From NCBI GenBank assembly GCA_964546375.1, contig CAZJJO010000008.1, forward strand, positions 1 to 40,409: a stretch of 40,409 nucleotides of DNA, given 5' to 3'. Under the pieces are notes generated by a model that had not been told where the DNA came from, ran no database searches, and worked only from the letters and a program-made list of their open reading frames with translations. Positions 1 through 12,287 of the stretch are shown in pieces. A program made the translations under genes and the position numbers. Origin of the DNA: CAYVFM01 sp964546375. GTDB taxonomy: Bacteria > Gemmatimonadota > Gemmatimonadetes > Palauibacterales > Palauibacteraceae. How positions within the stretch are numbered: position 1 is the stretch's first letter; each line of letters starts with the position of its first letter.

Positions 1-39
1 GTGTGGGTGCTGGCCCGGATCTCCCTGCTGATGGGCTGA
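1..39 (+). CDS. 3' end of an unidentified upstream gene (partial)
   Basis: In frame 1 the window opens with twelve sense codons and a TGA at 37-39, giving a short hydrophobic C-terminus (VWVLARISLLMG). This could be the end of a gene entering from the left, perhaps one finishing in a membrane segment. It is far too short to assign a family. Any random frame can look like this, so confidence is low. The interval from 40 to 220 holds no other gene that I can support. Confidence 0.3.
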   Translation: MWVLARISLLMG

Positions 40-220
40 GCCGGCGGGTCGGCCGGGCCCGGAGCGTCTCCGCGGAAACGCTCACGACCCACCCGGCCGC
101 CTCGCTCGGGGCCCGAACCGAGGGATCCGACCGCGCGCCACCCCCGCCGTGCGTCCGTACGGGCCCCCGCCTATGTTGCGCGGCGGCGTCCGGTCCTCGC
201 CCATCCCGCCCCGCCCGCCC

Positions 221-3478
<3,258 letters not shown>

Positions 3479-3600
3479 GCGCCCGGCCGCCCCGGCCGCC
3501 GATCGCCTGCGGGTGGCCTTCTCGTCCGCGGAGCGAGGGATCGCCCTGGGGGCGCGGCGCCTTGCCCGGAGCGGCCGGCCCGCGCCACCTTGGAGGCGCC

Positions 3601-4083
3601 ATGGATCTGCGAGGCCTGTTCCTGTTCCTGCACGTGCTGGGCGTCGTCCTCTGGCTCGGCCTGGCCGTGGCCCTGCCCTTCGTCACCGGCCGCGCCGCCC
3701 GCGAGGAGGACCCCGACACGGTGGCCTTCGCCTACCGGATCTCCGACCGGCTGATGCGGACGCTCGGCCTGGCCGGGGTGGTGCTCACCCTGGTGGGCGG
3801 CGTCGGGCTGGTGATGATCAACCCGGGCTTCGGCTGGTTCCAGCCCTTCCCGGACCACTGGCTCTTCCAGATGCAGATCCTGGGCTTCGCCGCGGCGGCC
3901 GCGGCCCTGGCCTACCAGCTCCCCCTGGGCCGCAAGCTGGCCCGCGAGGCGGAGCGGTCGGCCGAGCAGGGGTCGCCCACCGAGGCGTTCCGGAGCTACC
4001 GGAAGCGGAACGCCGTGGTGGGGTCGGTGGTGGGGCTGGTCCTGCTGATCCTCGTGGTGCTGGGGACCCTCCGGCCGATGTAG
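3601..4083 (+). CDS. Small integral membrane protein (DUF2269/CopD-like)
   Basis: A 160-residue protein with about four hydrophobic helices (roughly residues 5-24, 55-76, 88-106 and 138-157). The first helix reads LFLFLHVLGVVLWLG, a pattern seen in DUF2269 and CopD-like membrane proteins, where the histidine lies in the bilayer. A charged loop at about 107-137 separates the last two helices. The ATG at 3601 is preceded by GGAGG at 3592-3596, supporting this start. It lies 122 bases after carB on the same strand, so cotranscription is possible, but no functional link is apparent. A substrate cannot be named. Confidence 0.72.
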   Translation: MDLRGLFLFLHVLGVVLWLGLAVALPFVTGRAAREEDPDTVAFAYRISDRLMRTLGLAGVVLTLVGGVGLVMINPGFGWFQPFPDHWLFQMQILGFAAAAAALAYQLPLGRKLAREAERSAEQGSPTEAFRSYRKRNAVVGSVVGLVLLILVVLGTLRPM

Positions 4084-4154
4084 GCGGGGCCCGTCCGGCC
4101 GGGGGCGCGGCCTCCCGGCGGGCGGCCGCCCCGGAGACGCGCCGCCCGGAGGGT

Positions 4155-4170
4155 CGGACCGGCCGGTCCG
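4155..4170. terminator. Perfect palindrome between convergent genes, possible bidirectional terminator
   Basis: CGGACCGGCCGGTCCG is a 16-base perfect palindrome in the 100-base gap between the convergent genes ending at 4083 (plus) and 4184 (minus). An RNA hairpin would have a tight loop and there is no U-tract, so intrinsic termination is not demonstrated. Position is the main support. In DNA this GC-rich such palindromes can arise by chance. Confidence 0.3.
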
Positions 4171-4183
4171 GCCCGGGTCGGCC

Positions 4184-6694
4184 TCAGCCGCCCCCGGAGG
4201 GAGGCGGGACCTCGGCGCTCCCGGCCGGCAGGTTCCCGGCACCCCCGTCGGCGTCCCCCTGGCCGCCGTCCCCCTGGCCGGCGTCGTCCCCGCCCCCGCC
4301 CGCGGGCGGCGCCGACGGCGGGCCGAAGGGGCTGCCCGACCCGACGTCGCCGATCTCGGTGAGCTGCAGCAGCCGCTGGGCCCGCCGGTAGTTGCGCTCC
4401 GCGCGGTCGGGGTCGTCCCGCAGGCGCTGGGCCTCGCCCAGGGCCATGTAGGCCAGGTAGTACTGGGTGGGGATGCTGGAGCGGGTGGACGGCTCGGGCC
4501 AGTAGTCCCAGTCGAGCAGGTAGTCGATCTGGAAGACGTCCCAGAGCAGGGTCCGGGTCCGGTCGCGGTCGAGCCACCGGACGCCGAAGTCCTGCGGCAT
4601 CTCCACGGTGTCGGCGGTGGACTCGAGCATCGTGTCCATCGTCCGGTAGCTCAGCCCCTGGCGCATCAGGTGGGGCTGGAGCTGCCAGAGGCCGTAGACC
4701 GGCGGGGCCGTCGAGGCGAAGTGGACCGGCCGGTCGCCCAGCGAGCTGCGCAGGATCAGGTAGACGAACAGGTCGCCGGCGCTCACCACCGACTGGCCGT
4801 AGCGGCGCCGCAGCTCCTCGGGGACCAGCCGGGCGGTGACGTGCTCGCCCACCTGCACCCCGCGGGCCTGGTCGACCACCTGGTAGCCCGGCACCCCGGC
4901 GATGGCCGAGTCCGACATCGTGAGGATGGAGCGCTCCGGCTTCGAGACCTCCATGTCCCGGTAGGGCGCCACCGCGTTCTCGCGGTCGAACGGCCGCTGG
5001 CAGGTCACCACCGTCGGCCGGTCGGCCGGGTCCTGGCCCTCCTCGCAGGGCTGCGTCATCGCCTTGAGCTGCTTCGGGTACCACTGGGTCCCCAGGTAGG
5101 AGTGGACGATGACGGTCACGTCCTGCCGGATGCCCTCGACCTCCTGCAGGTACCAGAGGGGGAAGGTGTCGTTGTCCCCGTTGGTGAAGAGCACCCCGTA
5201 GGGCTCCACCGACTGGAGCATGTTGTAGGCCCAGTCCCGCGCCGAGTAGTCCCCCGAACGGTCGGCCCGGCTCCAGTTCAGCATCAGGGGCAGGAGGGCC
5301 AGGCCCAGCAGCGGCGCCGCCTTCGCCATCGACGCGCCCGAGAGGCGGCGGACCCCCTCGGCGGCCCCGGCGGCGGCCCGCTCGAACCGCTCCGCCAGCC
5401 CCGTCCAGAGGGCGGCGAGCCCCAGGCCGGCGTAGATCCCCCAGAGCTGGAAGCTGAGGATGTAGAAGTAGTCCCGCTCCCGGACCTCGTGCTGGCCCAT
5501 GGGAATGTCGGGATAGAGCGAGTAGCCGTACTTGAAGTTCAGATAGAAGATCAGCAGGGGGATGACGGTCACCAGCAGCGTCGCGAAGTACACGAAGCTG
5601 TCCGGGTCCCCGCGGCCGTGCCGCCAGAGCCCCAGCAGGCCCAGCGCCGCGAAGAGGAGGGTGGCGCCGGTCCGGAGCGGCGTCGGCAGCGTGCGCGCCC
5701 ACTGCCAGTCGAAGTACTGGCCGTACATGGCCGCCTGCGCGGTGATCGGCGACTGCCGGTCCCAGATCGATTGCTTGCCGTACTGCTCCCGCGCGATGGC
5801 CGCCGCGAGCCGGTCGCAGGCGGCGTCCTCGGGCACCAGCCCGCCCACCAGCGGCGCCATCCGGGCCGGGGTGGCGGCCGCCTTCCAGAGGCTCTCGCAC
5901 TCCGGGTTCGCCTCGTCGATGACCGGGTCCTGGGCCGAGCGGATCGGGACGAAGAAGACCTGGACCGAGTAGCCGATCAGCGCCACCAGCAGGCCGGCGC
6001 CGAGCAGCTTGCCGCGGAGGAGGGTCCGGGGCCGGTGGAAGAGCACGAACGCGCCCAGCGGCAGCAGCGGGAGCAGGGACATCAGGTGGTTGGTGGCGCC
6101 CAGGCCCAGCAGGAAGGCCACCAGCACCACGAGCCGGTCGCCGCGCCGGTCGTCGGCCACGTCCTCCCACAGCATGGCCAGGTAGGTGATCAGGGCCACG
6201 AAGAGGACCGAGACCGTGTAGACCTTCTCGTTGACGTTCGACTGGCTCCAGACCGTGAACGCCGTGGCCCCCAGCAGGACCGCCGCCCCGGCGGCCACCA
6301 CCACCTGGCGCCGGTCCTCGGTGAAGTGGCTCCAGATGCGGGCGATCGAGAGGAACCACAGGCCGGACGCCGCCGCCGACGCGGTGGCGCTCAGGAGGTT
6401 GATCCGCTGGGCGACCTCCAGCCCCGTCCAGGCGAGGGCCACGTCCCAGACCCGGCCCACCATGACGAAGAACGGGTTCCCGGGCGGGTGGGGGAGCCCG
6501 AGCACGTGGGCCGTCGCGATGTACTCCGAGGCGTCCCAGAAGGCCGTGGTGGGGGCCAGGGTGACGCAGTAGAGGGCCCAGACCAGCAGGGCGGAGACGG
6601 CCGCCCAGCCCCAGACCGGGAGCGGGCCCACGCGCTGGCGCTCCACCCGGAAGACGGAGGCGCCGGCGGAGGAGGAGGCGTCGGATCCGGTCAT
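4184..6694 (-). CDS. DUF2723 family multi-pass membrane protein, TMEM260/GT117-like
   Basis: An 836-residue protein. The N-terminal half holds about ten to twelve hydrophobic helices. Residues 52-58 (FWDASEY) and 69-72 (HPPG) match the conserved first-loop signature of DUF2723, the family that contains TMEM260, a protein O-mannosyltransferase placed in GT117. By analogy to GT-C enzymes the acidic loop residue would face a polyprenyl-phosphate sugar, but the substrate of bacterial members is not established. A large extracytoplasmic region follows, with motifs such as FTNGDNDTFPLWY, then a helical TPR-like stretch (about 740-785) and a Gly/Pro/Asp-rich low-complexity tail of about 50 residues. 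The ATG at 6694 is preceded by a GGAG. The closest alternative is a glycosyltransferase-like protein of unknown specificity. Confidence 0.85.
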   Translation of the reverse strand: MTGSDASSSAGASVFRVERQRVGPLPVWGWAAVSALLVWALYCVTLAPTTAFWDASEYIATAHVLGLPHPPGNPFFVMVGRVWDVALAWTGLEVAQRINLLSATASAAASGLWFLSIARIWSHFTEDRRQVVVAAGAAVLLGATAFTVWSQSNVNEKVYTVSVLFVALITYLAMLWEDVADDRRGDRLVVLVAFLLGLGATNHLMSLLPLLPLGAFVLFHRPRTLLRGKLLGAGLLVALIGYSVQVFFVPIRSAQDPVIDEANPECESLWKAAATPARMAPLVGGLVPEDAACDRLAAAIAREQYGKQSIWDRQSPITAQAAMYGQYFDWQWARTLPTPLRTGATLLFAALGLLGLWRHGRGDPDSFVYFATLLVTVIPLLIFYLNFKYGYSLYPDIPMGQHEVRERDYFYILSFQLWGIYAGLGLAALWTGLAERFERAAAGAAEGVRRLSGASMAKAAPLLGLALLPLMLNWSRADRSGDYSARDWAYNMLQSVEPYGVLFTNGDNDTFPLWYLQEVEGIRQDVTVIVHSYLGTQWYPKQLKAMTQPCEEGQDPADRPTVVTCQRPFDRENAVAPYRDMEVSKPERSILTMSDSAIAGVPGYQVVDQARGVQVGEHVTARLVPEELRRRYGQSVVSAGDLFVYLILRSSLGDRPVHFASTAPPVYGLWQLQPHLMRQGLSYRTMDTMLESTADTVEMPQDFGVRWLDRDRTRTLLWDVFQIDYLLDWDYWPEPSTRSSIPTQYYLAYMALGEAQRLRDDPDRAERNYRRAQRLLQLTEIGDVGSGSPFGPPSAPPAGGGGDDAGQGDGGQGDADGGAGNLPAGSAEVPPPSGGG

Positions 6695-6922
6695 CGGCGG
6701 GCTCCGGGGGACGGAGTGGAGGTTCGGGGGCGTCGGGGTCCGCGGACGGGGCCGCGGCGGGCCGACAAGCTAAACCGGCCCACCGCGGAGGCCAACCGGG
6801 CCCGGCCCACGGACCGATCGACGGGCGGGCCGGATCCGGCCCCGGCCGGGGCGCGCGCGGCGGTCGCCCGGGGCCGACCCGGGGGCGGGCGCCGGACGGA
6901 GGCCCGGGTCGACCGGCCGGGC

Positions 6923-7348
6923 TCAGCCGTCGGCCGCCCCCGCGGCGTCGCCGTCCCCGCCGTCGAGCCCCAGGGCGGCGTCGAGGCTGAACGAGCCCGG
7001 GCCGAGGGTCGCCAGCAGGAGGAACACGAAGGCGTAGAGGGCCGCCAGCTCGCCGCCGTTCTGGATCGGCCAGAAGCCCTGGGGGAAGTGGACCGTGAAG
7101 TAGGCCACCGCCATCTCGCCGGAGAGGACGAACGCCACCGGTCGGGTGAACAGCCCCGCCAGGATCAGGATCCCGCCGAAGAACTCCAGGGTGCCGGCCA
7201 GACCCGCCATCGACATCAGCTCGACGGCGTCCCCGCCCAGCCAGCCGAACAGCTTCTGGGCGCCGTGCTGCCAGAACAGGAAGCCCGCCACGACGCGGAG
7301 GGCGTTGTGGGAGACGTTCCGAAACTTCGCGCTCTCGAAGAAGCTCAC
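6923..7348 (-). CDS. DoxX family membrane protein
   Basis: A 141-residue protein with four hydrophobic helices. RVVAGFLFWQHGAQKLFGW at residues 18-36 and the following GTLEFFGGILILAGLFTR segment are characteristic of DoxX/DUF417-like small quinone-associated or stress-linked membrane proteins. Exact activity is unknown for most members; some partner with respiratory or detoxification systems. The start is a GTG at 7348, with GAGGAGAGGA eight or so bases upstream. The C-terminal 15 residues are Gly/Asp/Ala-rich and probably disordered. It is 228 bases downstream (in minus-strand sense) of nothing obvious, and no operon partner is close enough to imply function. Confidence 0.85.
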   Translation of the reverse strand: MSFFESAKFRNVSHNALRVVAGFLFWQHGAQKLFGWLGGDAVELMSMAGLAGTLEFFGGILILAGLFTRPVAFVLSGEMAVAYFTVHFPQGFWPIQNGGELAALYAFVFLLLATLGPGSFSLDAALGLDGGDGDAAGAADG

Positions 7349-7511
7349 GTCGGTCCTCTCCTCTGCGGAAACGGTCCGGTTCGGCGCTCGCGCGCCGGCT
7401 CTCGATCCGTCCCGCCGTCGTGCAACCTTTGCGCCGGCGGCCGCACCCGCCGGGCGACCGCCGTCCCCGGCGGGGCGCCGCGCCGAGGGCCGCGTCCGCC
7501 GCGGAGCCCGC

Positions 7512-8837
7512 TCAGGACCTCCGGATCGGATACACCTCCACCCGGTCCACCCCCACCTCGTCGGTCCGCGTGCCCACCAGCCGGTCCGCCCCGATCCGGT
7601 GGACCGTGAGGCCTTCCGGCGTGGCGACGGTCCCGAGCCAGCGGCCGTCGGGCCGGAAGACGTCCCATCGGGGCGGTCCGTCCGCCGTCGGCAGACGGGC
7701 GCGGCGCACCCAGAGGCGGCCAGCCGGATCCACGGCCAGCTCCTCGAAGGACGGGAGCGTCTCGTTGGCGACGGCGTTCTCGACCCTGTCCCTCAACACC
7801 TCCTGGAACTGGGGCTGCATCTGCTCGAGCCGCTCGAGCGCCTCGCGGCGCGCGGCCTCCTCGGCCTCCGCCGTCACCGGGACGGGCTCGTGCGACCGGC
7901 GGATCCGCATCGTCTCCCGAAGCAAGTCGTCGAAGACCCGGACCTCCCACCGCTCGCTGTCGCCCACGTGGATCCGCCCCGCCCCGACGGCGAAGTGCGT
8001 GCCCCGGGCGAACAGCACCCGCTTCCCGTCCTGGAGGCCGCCCGCCGTCTCGCCGGCGGCGAACCGGCCGAGGGTGTCGAGCACGGCCCCCTCCCGGCCC
8101 ACGAGGAACTCGGCCAGGGTGTCCCGGCGGATGCCCGACCCCCTTTCCGTGTCCTCCGGGGAGAAGCTCATCCCCTCGCTGACCACGAGCCGGCGGTCGT
8201 CCAGGGCCCCCCGGAGCCGGAAGCCCACCTCGCCGGGGAGGCCGTCGACGGTGGTCACGTCCAGGAAGTTGCCGTCGGGGGCGAACCGGGTGAGGCGCTG
8301 ACCGCTCAGGGTCCAGACCCCGACCGTGTCGCCGGCCAGATCGACCAGCCGCGGCGCCTGGCGGATCTCCCCCGGTCCCTCCCCGGCCCCGCCCGCCGTG
8401 GCCCGGTGGGCTCCGCCCGATTCGAAGATCCGGATCTCCCGGGCCCGGCTGTCCAGCACGGCCACGCCGCCGTCGGAGAGGAGAAGGGCGTCCTGGACGC
8501 CCGCGAAGACCTCCGGCCCCTCCCCCTGCGCCGCTCCCAGGGTCAGCGAGGGCGTGTCGGCCACCGTCCAGGCCTCGCCCTCGCCCCAGGCCGGGGCCCG
8601 GTTCTCGACGATCCGGACCCCGGCGCTGTCCCGCACGGTCACCGCCTCGCCCGACCCCCCGTCCCCGCCCCCGCCGCACGCGGAGGCCAGCAGGGCCAGG
8701 ACGGCGACGGCCAGGAGCGCGGTCGTACGGCGGTGCGGGCCGTCGCCCGGAGGGCGGGCGGGCGGACCGGGGGACGGTCGCCGGCCGGCGTCGGAAGGGA
8801 TCGGAGACGGGGCGGAGCCGGAGCTCGTGCGGGGCAA
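7512..8837 (-). CDS. 6-bladed beta-propeller lipoprotein
   Basis: A predicted secreted lipoprotein of about 441 residues. From the TTG at 8837 (GGGAGG six bases upstream) a long basic/Pro-rich N-region leads to a hydrophobic core and the lipobox-like ASAC, with Cys54 as the modified residue, followed by a Gly/Asp linker. An in-frame TTG at 8921 and GTGs at 8903 and 8864 are possible longer starts. The mature part has repeated short strands with motifs such as VRDSAGVRIVENR, LLLSDGGVAVLDS and VYPIRRS, typical of the 6-bladed beta-propeller proteins abundant in Gemmatimonadota. No enzymatic residues can be named; ligand binding or scaffolding at the membrane is the usual guess. Confidence 0.78.
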   Translation of the reverse strand: MPRTSSGSAPSPIPSDAGRRPSPGPPARPPGDGPHRRTTALLAVAVLALLASACGGGGDGGSGEAVTVRDSAGVRIVENRAPAWGEGEAWTVADTPSLTLGAAQGEGPEVFAGVQDALLLSDGGVAVLDSRAREIRIFESGGAHRATAGGAGEGPGEIRQAPRLVDLAGDTVGVWTLSGQRLTRFAPDGNFLDVTTVDGLPGEVGFRLRGALDDRRLVVSEGMSFSPEDTERGSGIRRDTLAEFLVGREGAVLDTLGRFAAGETAGGLQDGKRVLFARGTHFAVGAGRIHVGDSERWEVRVFDDLLRETMRIRRSHEPVPVTAEAEEAARREALERLEQMQPQFQEVLRDRVENAVANETLPSFEELAVDPAGRLWVRRARLPTADGPPRWDVFRPDGRWLGTVATPEGLTVHRIGADRLVGTRTDEVGVDRVEVYPIRRS

Positions 8838-9079
8838 GGGGCGCCTCCCGGTAGAAACGGACACGAAGTCGTACAGAAATCGTAGGTCGACGAAGATAGG
8901 CACCCGCGGCCGTCCGTCCAAGGCGCCGTCGCCGGCCGCTCGCCCCGCGCGTTGACACGGCCCCCCGGCGCCGGGAGCTTCCGCGGTCCGGCCGCCGACG
9001 CCCCGCCGGTCCCCCGCCGGCGGCGCCGGGGCGGCCGGAACGCGACGCCGTCTCCTCGCCGCCCACCCGGAGCCCGGAC

Positions 9080-10678
9080 GTGAGCGCCCTCGCCCCCCGG
9101 CCCGACCTCGAGACCTTCCGACGGCTCGCCCGTCCCGGCCGGGTGGTGCCGGTGTGGCTGGAGATCCCCTTCGACGCCGAGACCGCGGTCTCGGCCTACG
9201 CCAGGCTCCGGCGGGGCGACTTCTCCTTCCTCCTGGAGTCGGTGATCGGGGGCGAGCGCTGGGCCCGGTACACCTTCCTGGGCTCCGAGCCGCGGGAGGC
9301 GTGGCGGCTGGAGGGGGACCGGGTGGACCTGTGGACGCCAGAGCGGGGCTGGCGTGAGGCGGGGCGCACCGACGACCCGCTGGCCGACTTCCGGCGCTGG
9401 ATCGGACGGCACGACCCCGTCGAGCTCCCCGGCCTGCCCCGGTTCTGGGGCGGGGCCGTGGGCTACTTCGGCTACGACCTGGTCCGGTGGCTGGAAGACC
9501 TCCCGGACGCCCCGCCGCGGGACCTGGACGTGCCGGACGCCTGCTTCCTGCTCACCGACCGCGTGCTCATCGTCGACAACCTCTTCGACCGGGCGATGGC
9601 GCTGAAGGCGGTTCCCGTCCCGGGCTCGCCGCCGGGCGGCGGGGATCGCTCCGACCCGGTGACGCCCGGCGGGGCGGACCCGGCCGAGACGCCCGCCGAC
9701 GGCGAGGTCGATCCCGAGCGGCTCTACCGGGAGGCGGTCGAGGAGCTGGAGGCCTGGCTGGAGCGGCTGGAGGCGCCGGCCGGGCTGACCCGGTTCTCGC
9801 TGGAGACCGACCGGGAGGTGCCCCACGCCTCCAACCGCTCGCGCGAGGACTTCGAGGACGCCGTGCGCCGGGTGCGGGAGTACATCCGGGCCGGCGACGC
9901 CTACCAGGTGGTGGTCTCGCAGCGGCTCGAGGCCGAGCTGACGGCGTCCCCCCTGCGGGTCTACCGGGCCCTCCGCACGCTGAACCCCTCGCCCTACCTC
10001 TACCACCTGGAGCTGGACGGCGTCCGGCTGGTCGGCTCCTCGCCCGAGCTGCTGGTCCGGGTGGAGGACGAGGAGGTGACGGTGCGTCCCATCGCCGGCA
10101 CCCGGCCGCGCGGCTCGTCCCCGGCCGAGGACCGGGCGCTGGGGCGGGAGCTGCTGGAGGACGAGAAGGAGCGCTCGGAGCACCTGATGCTGGTCGACCT
10201 GGGGCGCAACGACGTGGGGGCGGTGGCCGAGCCGGGCAGCGTCCGGGTGCCCGACTTCATGGTCCTGGAGAGATACAGCCACGTGATCCACATGGTGAGC
10301 GAGGTGACGGGGCGGCTGGACGAGGGCCGGGACGCCCTGGACGCGTTCCGCGCCGCCTTCCCGGCCGGCACCCTGACGGGGGCCCCGAAGGTCCGGGCCA
10401 TGGAGATCATCGACGAGCTGGAGCCCGGCCGGCGGGGGCCCTACGGCGGCGCGGCGGGCTACGTCTCCTTCGGCGGGGAGAACCTGGACATGGCCATCGC
10501 GATCCGGACGATCCTGGCGCTGGAGGACCGGGCCTACGTCCAGGCCGGCGCCGGCATCGTCCACGACTCGGTGCCCGGGCGCGAGTGGGAGGAGACGCTG
10601 GACAAGGCCCGGGCGCTCCTGCGGGCCCTGGCGGTGGCCGGCGACGACCCCGGGGCCGGGGGCGGAGAGCCGTCGTGA
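9080..10678 (+). CDS. trpE: Anthranilate synthase component I
   Basis: A chorismate-utilising enzyme of 532 residues that converts chorismate plus glutamine-derived ammonia to anthranilate, the first step of tryptophan synthesis. The N-terminal domain carries LLES at residues 51-54, the motif that binds feedback-inhibiting tryptophan in TrpE. The C-terminal catalytic domain has PIAGTRPRG, DLGRNDVGAV, GTLTGAPKVRAMEII and YGGAAGYVSFGG, all diagnostic of the family. An insertion rich in Pro, Gly and Asp (about 178-212) separates the domains. The GTG at 9080 follows a GGAG. No trpG or other trp gene is adjacent. PabB is the nearest alternative, but LLES and overall length favour TrpE. A GTGAAG/CTTCAC stem with a 10-base loop overlaps the stop codon. 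Confidence 0.93.
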   Translation: MSALAPRPDLETFRRLARPGRVVPVWLEIPFDAETAVSAYARLRRGDFSFLLESVIGGERWARYTFLGSEPREAWRLEGDRVDLWTPERGWREAGRTDDPLADFRRWIGRHDPVELPGLPRFWGGAVGYFGYDLVRWLEDLPDAPPRDLDVPDACFLLTDRVLIVDNLFDRAMALKAVPVPGSPPGGGDRSDPVTPGGADPAETPADGEVDPERLYREAVEELEAWLERLEAPAGLTRFSLETDREVPHASNRSREDFEDAVRRVREYIRAGDAYQVVVSQRLEAELTASPLRVYRALRTLNPSPYLYHLELDGVRLVGSSPELLVRVEDEEVTVRPIAGTRPRGSSPAEDRALGRELLEDEKERSEHLMLVDLGRNDVGAVAEPGSVRVPDFMVLERYSHVIHMVSEVTGRLDEGRDALDAFRAAFPAGTLTGAPKVRAMEIIDELEPGRRGPYGGAAGYVSFGGENLDMAIAIRTILALEDRAYVQAGAGIVHDSVPGREWEETLDKARALLRALAVAGDDPGAGGGEPS

Positions 10679-10918
10679 AGGACGAAAACTCTTCACTCCT
10701 GTGCAACGGATGGCGTGCCGCCCCTCCTCCCGTGGCACCCCCTCCCCCCTCGAAAGCGCCGGCGAGACGGCGATACGGCAGGACGCGTCGCCGGGCGGCG
10801 TCCCGGTACGGGGCTTGCCCCCATTTTCCCCTCACAGCAGCCGGGGCGGGACGGGCCCCGTGGCGACGGGACCCGCCCACGGCGCGCCGCCACGCCCCCC
10901 AGGACGGGAGGGAACGCC

Positions 10919-11239
10919 GTGATCCACGAGACCGCTCGCTACACCGTCCCCTCCGGGACCGTCGAGGCCTGCCGGAACGCGATCCGGGAGCTCGTCGAGC
11001 GGGTCCGGGACGAACAGTCGGGTGTCGCCTCCTACCTGGTGCTGGAGAGCAAGGGCGAGGAGCGCACCCGATACCTCCACCTCGCCGTCTTCGAGGACCG
11101 GGCGGCCCGCAAGGACCACCACGAGTCGGGGGCGCTCCGGGACTTCGCCGACCTGGTCTATCCCGCCACCCTGGACGGCATCCGTTACGAGGACCAGCGG
11201 GTGGTGGGCCGGATCCGGCGCCAGCCCGCGCTCCGCTGA
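10919..11239 (+). CDS. Antibiotic biosynthesis monooxygenase (ABM) domain protein
   Basis: A 106-residue single-domain protein. The order of elements (RYTVPSGTVEACRNAIRELV, then SYLVLESKG, then RYLHLAVFEDRAARKDHHES) gives the ferredoxin-like fold and conserved HHES helix of ABM/YgiN-type cofactor-free monooxygenases, some of which oxidise quinols. The GTG at 10919 is chosen because GGGAGGG lies at 10906-10912; reading on upstream would add about 68 residues of unlikely Pro/Arg-rich sequence. It sits 46 bases ahead of the quinone methyltransferase gene, so a quinone-related role is a reasonable inference. A stress-response dimeric ABM protein without catalysis is the alternative. Confidence 0.75.
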   Translation: MIHETARYTVPSGTVEACRNAIRELVERVRDEQSGVASYLVLESKGEERTRYLHLAVFEDRAARKDHHESGALRDFADLVYPATLDGIRYEDQRVVGRIRRQPALR

Positions 11240-11285
11240 GACCGGGTGGCCGGCCCGGGCCCGGACGGGGACGGCCGGGCCGGCG

Positions 11286-12062
11286 ATGAGCCTCCGCGAG
11301 CGGATCCGCCGGGCCCTCCGGGGGGAGGACCGGAAGCGGGACTACGTCCGGAGCCTGTTCGGACGGATCGCCGGCCGCTACGACCTCACCAACGACGTCA
11401 TGTCACTCGGCCTCCACCGCCGGTGGAAGGACCGGCTGGTGGAGCTGGCCGACCTGCGGCCGGACCACCGGGTGCTGGACCTGGCCGCCGGCACCGGCGA
11501 CCTGGCCCTGCGGACGGCGCGGCGGGTCCGGGAGGGGACGGTGGTCGCCGTCGACCTCACCCCGGAGATGATGCGCGTCGGACGCCGACGGGAGGGGGCC
11601 GACCGGATCCGGTGGGTGCAGGGGGACGCCCTCGACCTCCCCTTCCCCGACCGCTGCTTCGACCGGGTGCTGGTCGGCTACGGGCTGCGAAACTTCCCCG
11701 ACCTCGCGCGAAGCCTGGCGGAGGTCCGTCGCTGCCTGAAGCCGGGGGGGCGGCTGCTGAGCCTGGATTTCGGGAAGCCCTCGGCGGGCTGGCTGCGGGC
11801 GGGCTGGCTGCGCTACCTGGAGCTGTCGACGACGGCCGCCGGCTGGCTGCTGCACCGCGACCCCGAGGCCTATCTCTACATCCCGGAGTCGCTCCGGCGC
11901 TACCCGTCCCAGGACGAGCTCAGCGGCCTGATGTCCCGGACGGGGTTCCGGCCGTGCGCCTGGATCGACCTGATGCTGGGCACCATGGCGATCCACGTGG
12001 CGCACCGGCCGGAGCGCGAGGCGGAGATCAGGACCTCAGCCGGTCCGGCGTCGGGAGGGTGA
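11286..12062 (+). CDS. ubiE: Demethylmenaquinone methyltransferase
   Basis: A class I SAM-dependent methyltransferase of 258 residues catalysing C-methylation of the (demethyl)menaquinone ring. Residues 32-47 (YDLTNDVMSLGLHRRW) match the first UbiE/COQ5 signature, residues 64-72 (LDLAAGTGD) are the SAM-binding loop, and GYGLRNFPD followed by CLKPGGRLL match the second family signature. The start ATG at 11286 places the signature at its usual distance from the N-terminus. The C-terminal tail of 15 residues is unconserved in character. In an organism without visible ubiquinone genes the menaquinone role (menG) is more likely. It is the last gene of a possible trpE-ABM-ubiE transcription unit. 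Confidence 0.93.
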   Translation: MSLRERIRRALRGEDRKRDYVRSLFGRIAGRYDLTNDVMSLGLHRRWKDRLVELADLRPDHRVLDLAAGTGDLALRTARRVREGTVVAVDLTPEMMRVGRRREGADRIRWVQGDALDLPFPDRCFDRVLVGYGLRNFPDLARSLAEVRRCLKPGGRLLSLDFGKPSAGWLRAGWLRYLELSTTAAGWLLHRDPEAYLYIPESLRRYPSQDELSGLMSRTGFRPCAWIDLMLGTMAIHVAHRPEREAEIRTSAGPASGG

Positions 12063-12104
12063 GCGCCGGCCGGGGCCGGCCGGACCGGCCGATGATCCGG
12101 CGGT

Positions 12105-12287
12105 TCAGCCCTCCTCGGCCTTCCAGAGGGTGATCTGCCGCTTCCCGTCCTCGCTCTCCTCCAGCCGGGCGGCCAGGGTATCCCCGTCGTCGAGGTCCAG
12201 GTCGTCCCTCATCTCCTGGGGGATGGTGATGCGGCCCCCGCTGCCCACCGGAATCTTCGTGTGATACTTGACCCTGTAGATGCCCAT
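12105..12287 (-). CDS. AbrB/MazE/SpoVT-type DNA-binding protein
   Basis: A 60-residue protein with the swapped-hairpin AbrB pattern: IPVGSGGRITIPQEMRDDLDL followed by DGDTLAARLEE. Such proteins dimerise to bind DNA and serve either as transition-state regulators or as antitoxins. The ATG at 12287 has GGAGGG seven bases upstream. No toxin gene (PIN, MazF, VapC) is adjacent, so an antitoxin role is not supported here. It is transcribed away from the ABC exporter genes across a 357-base gap and converges on ubiE. It might regulate the exporter, but nothing in the sequence proves this. Confidence 0.82.
   Translation of the reverse strand: MGIYRVKYHTKIPVGSGGRITIPQEMRDDLDLDDGDTLAARLEESEDGKRQITLWKAEEG

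Noticed and set aside
4670..7609. A 979-residue plus-strand frame opposite the DUF2723 gene
   Set aside because: Antisense shadow with no domain pattern. The minus-strand DUF2723 and DoxX genes have clear motifs and ribosome sites.
12105..12287. Toxin-antitoxin module based on the AbrB/MazE-like gene
   Set aside because: No toxin-like frame lies next to it on the same strand; the neighbours are ubiE and an ABC exporter.
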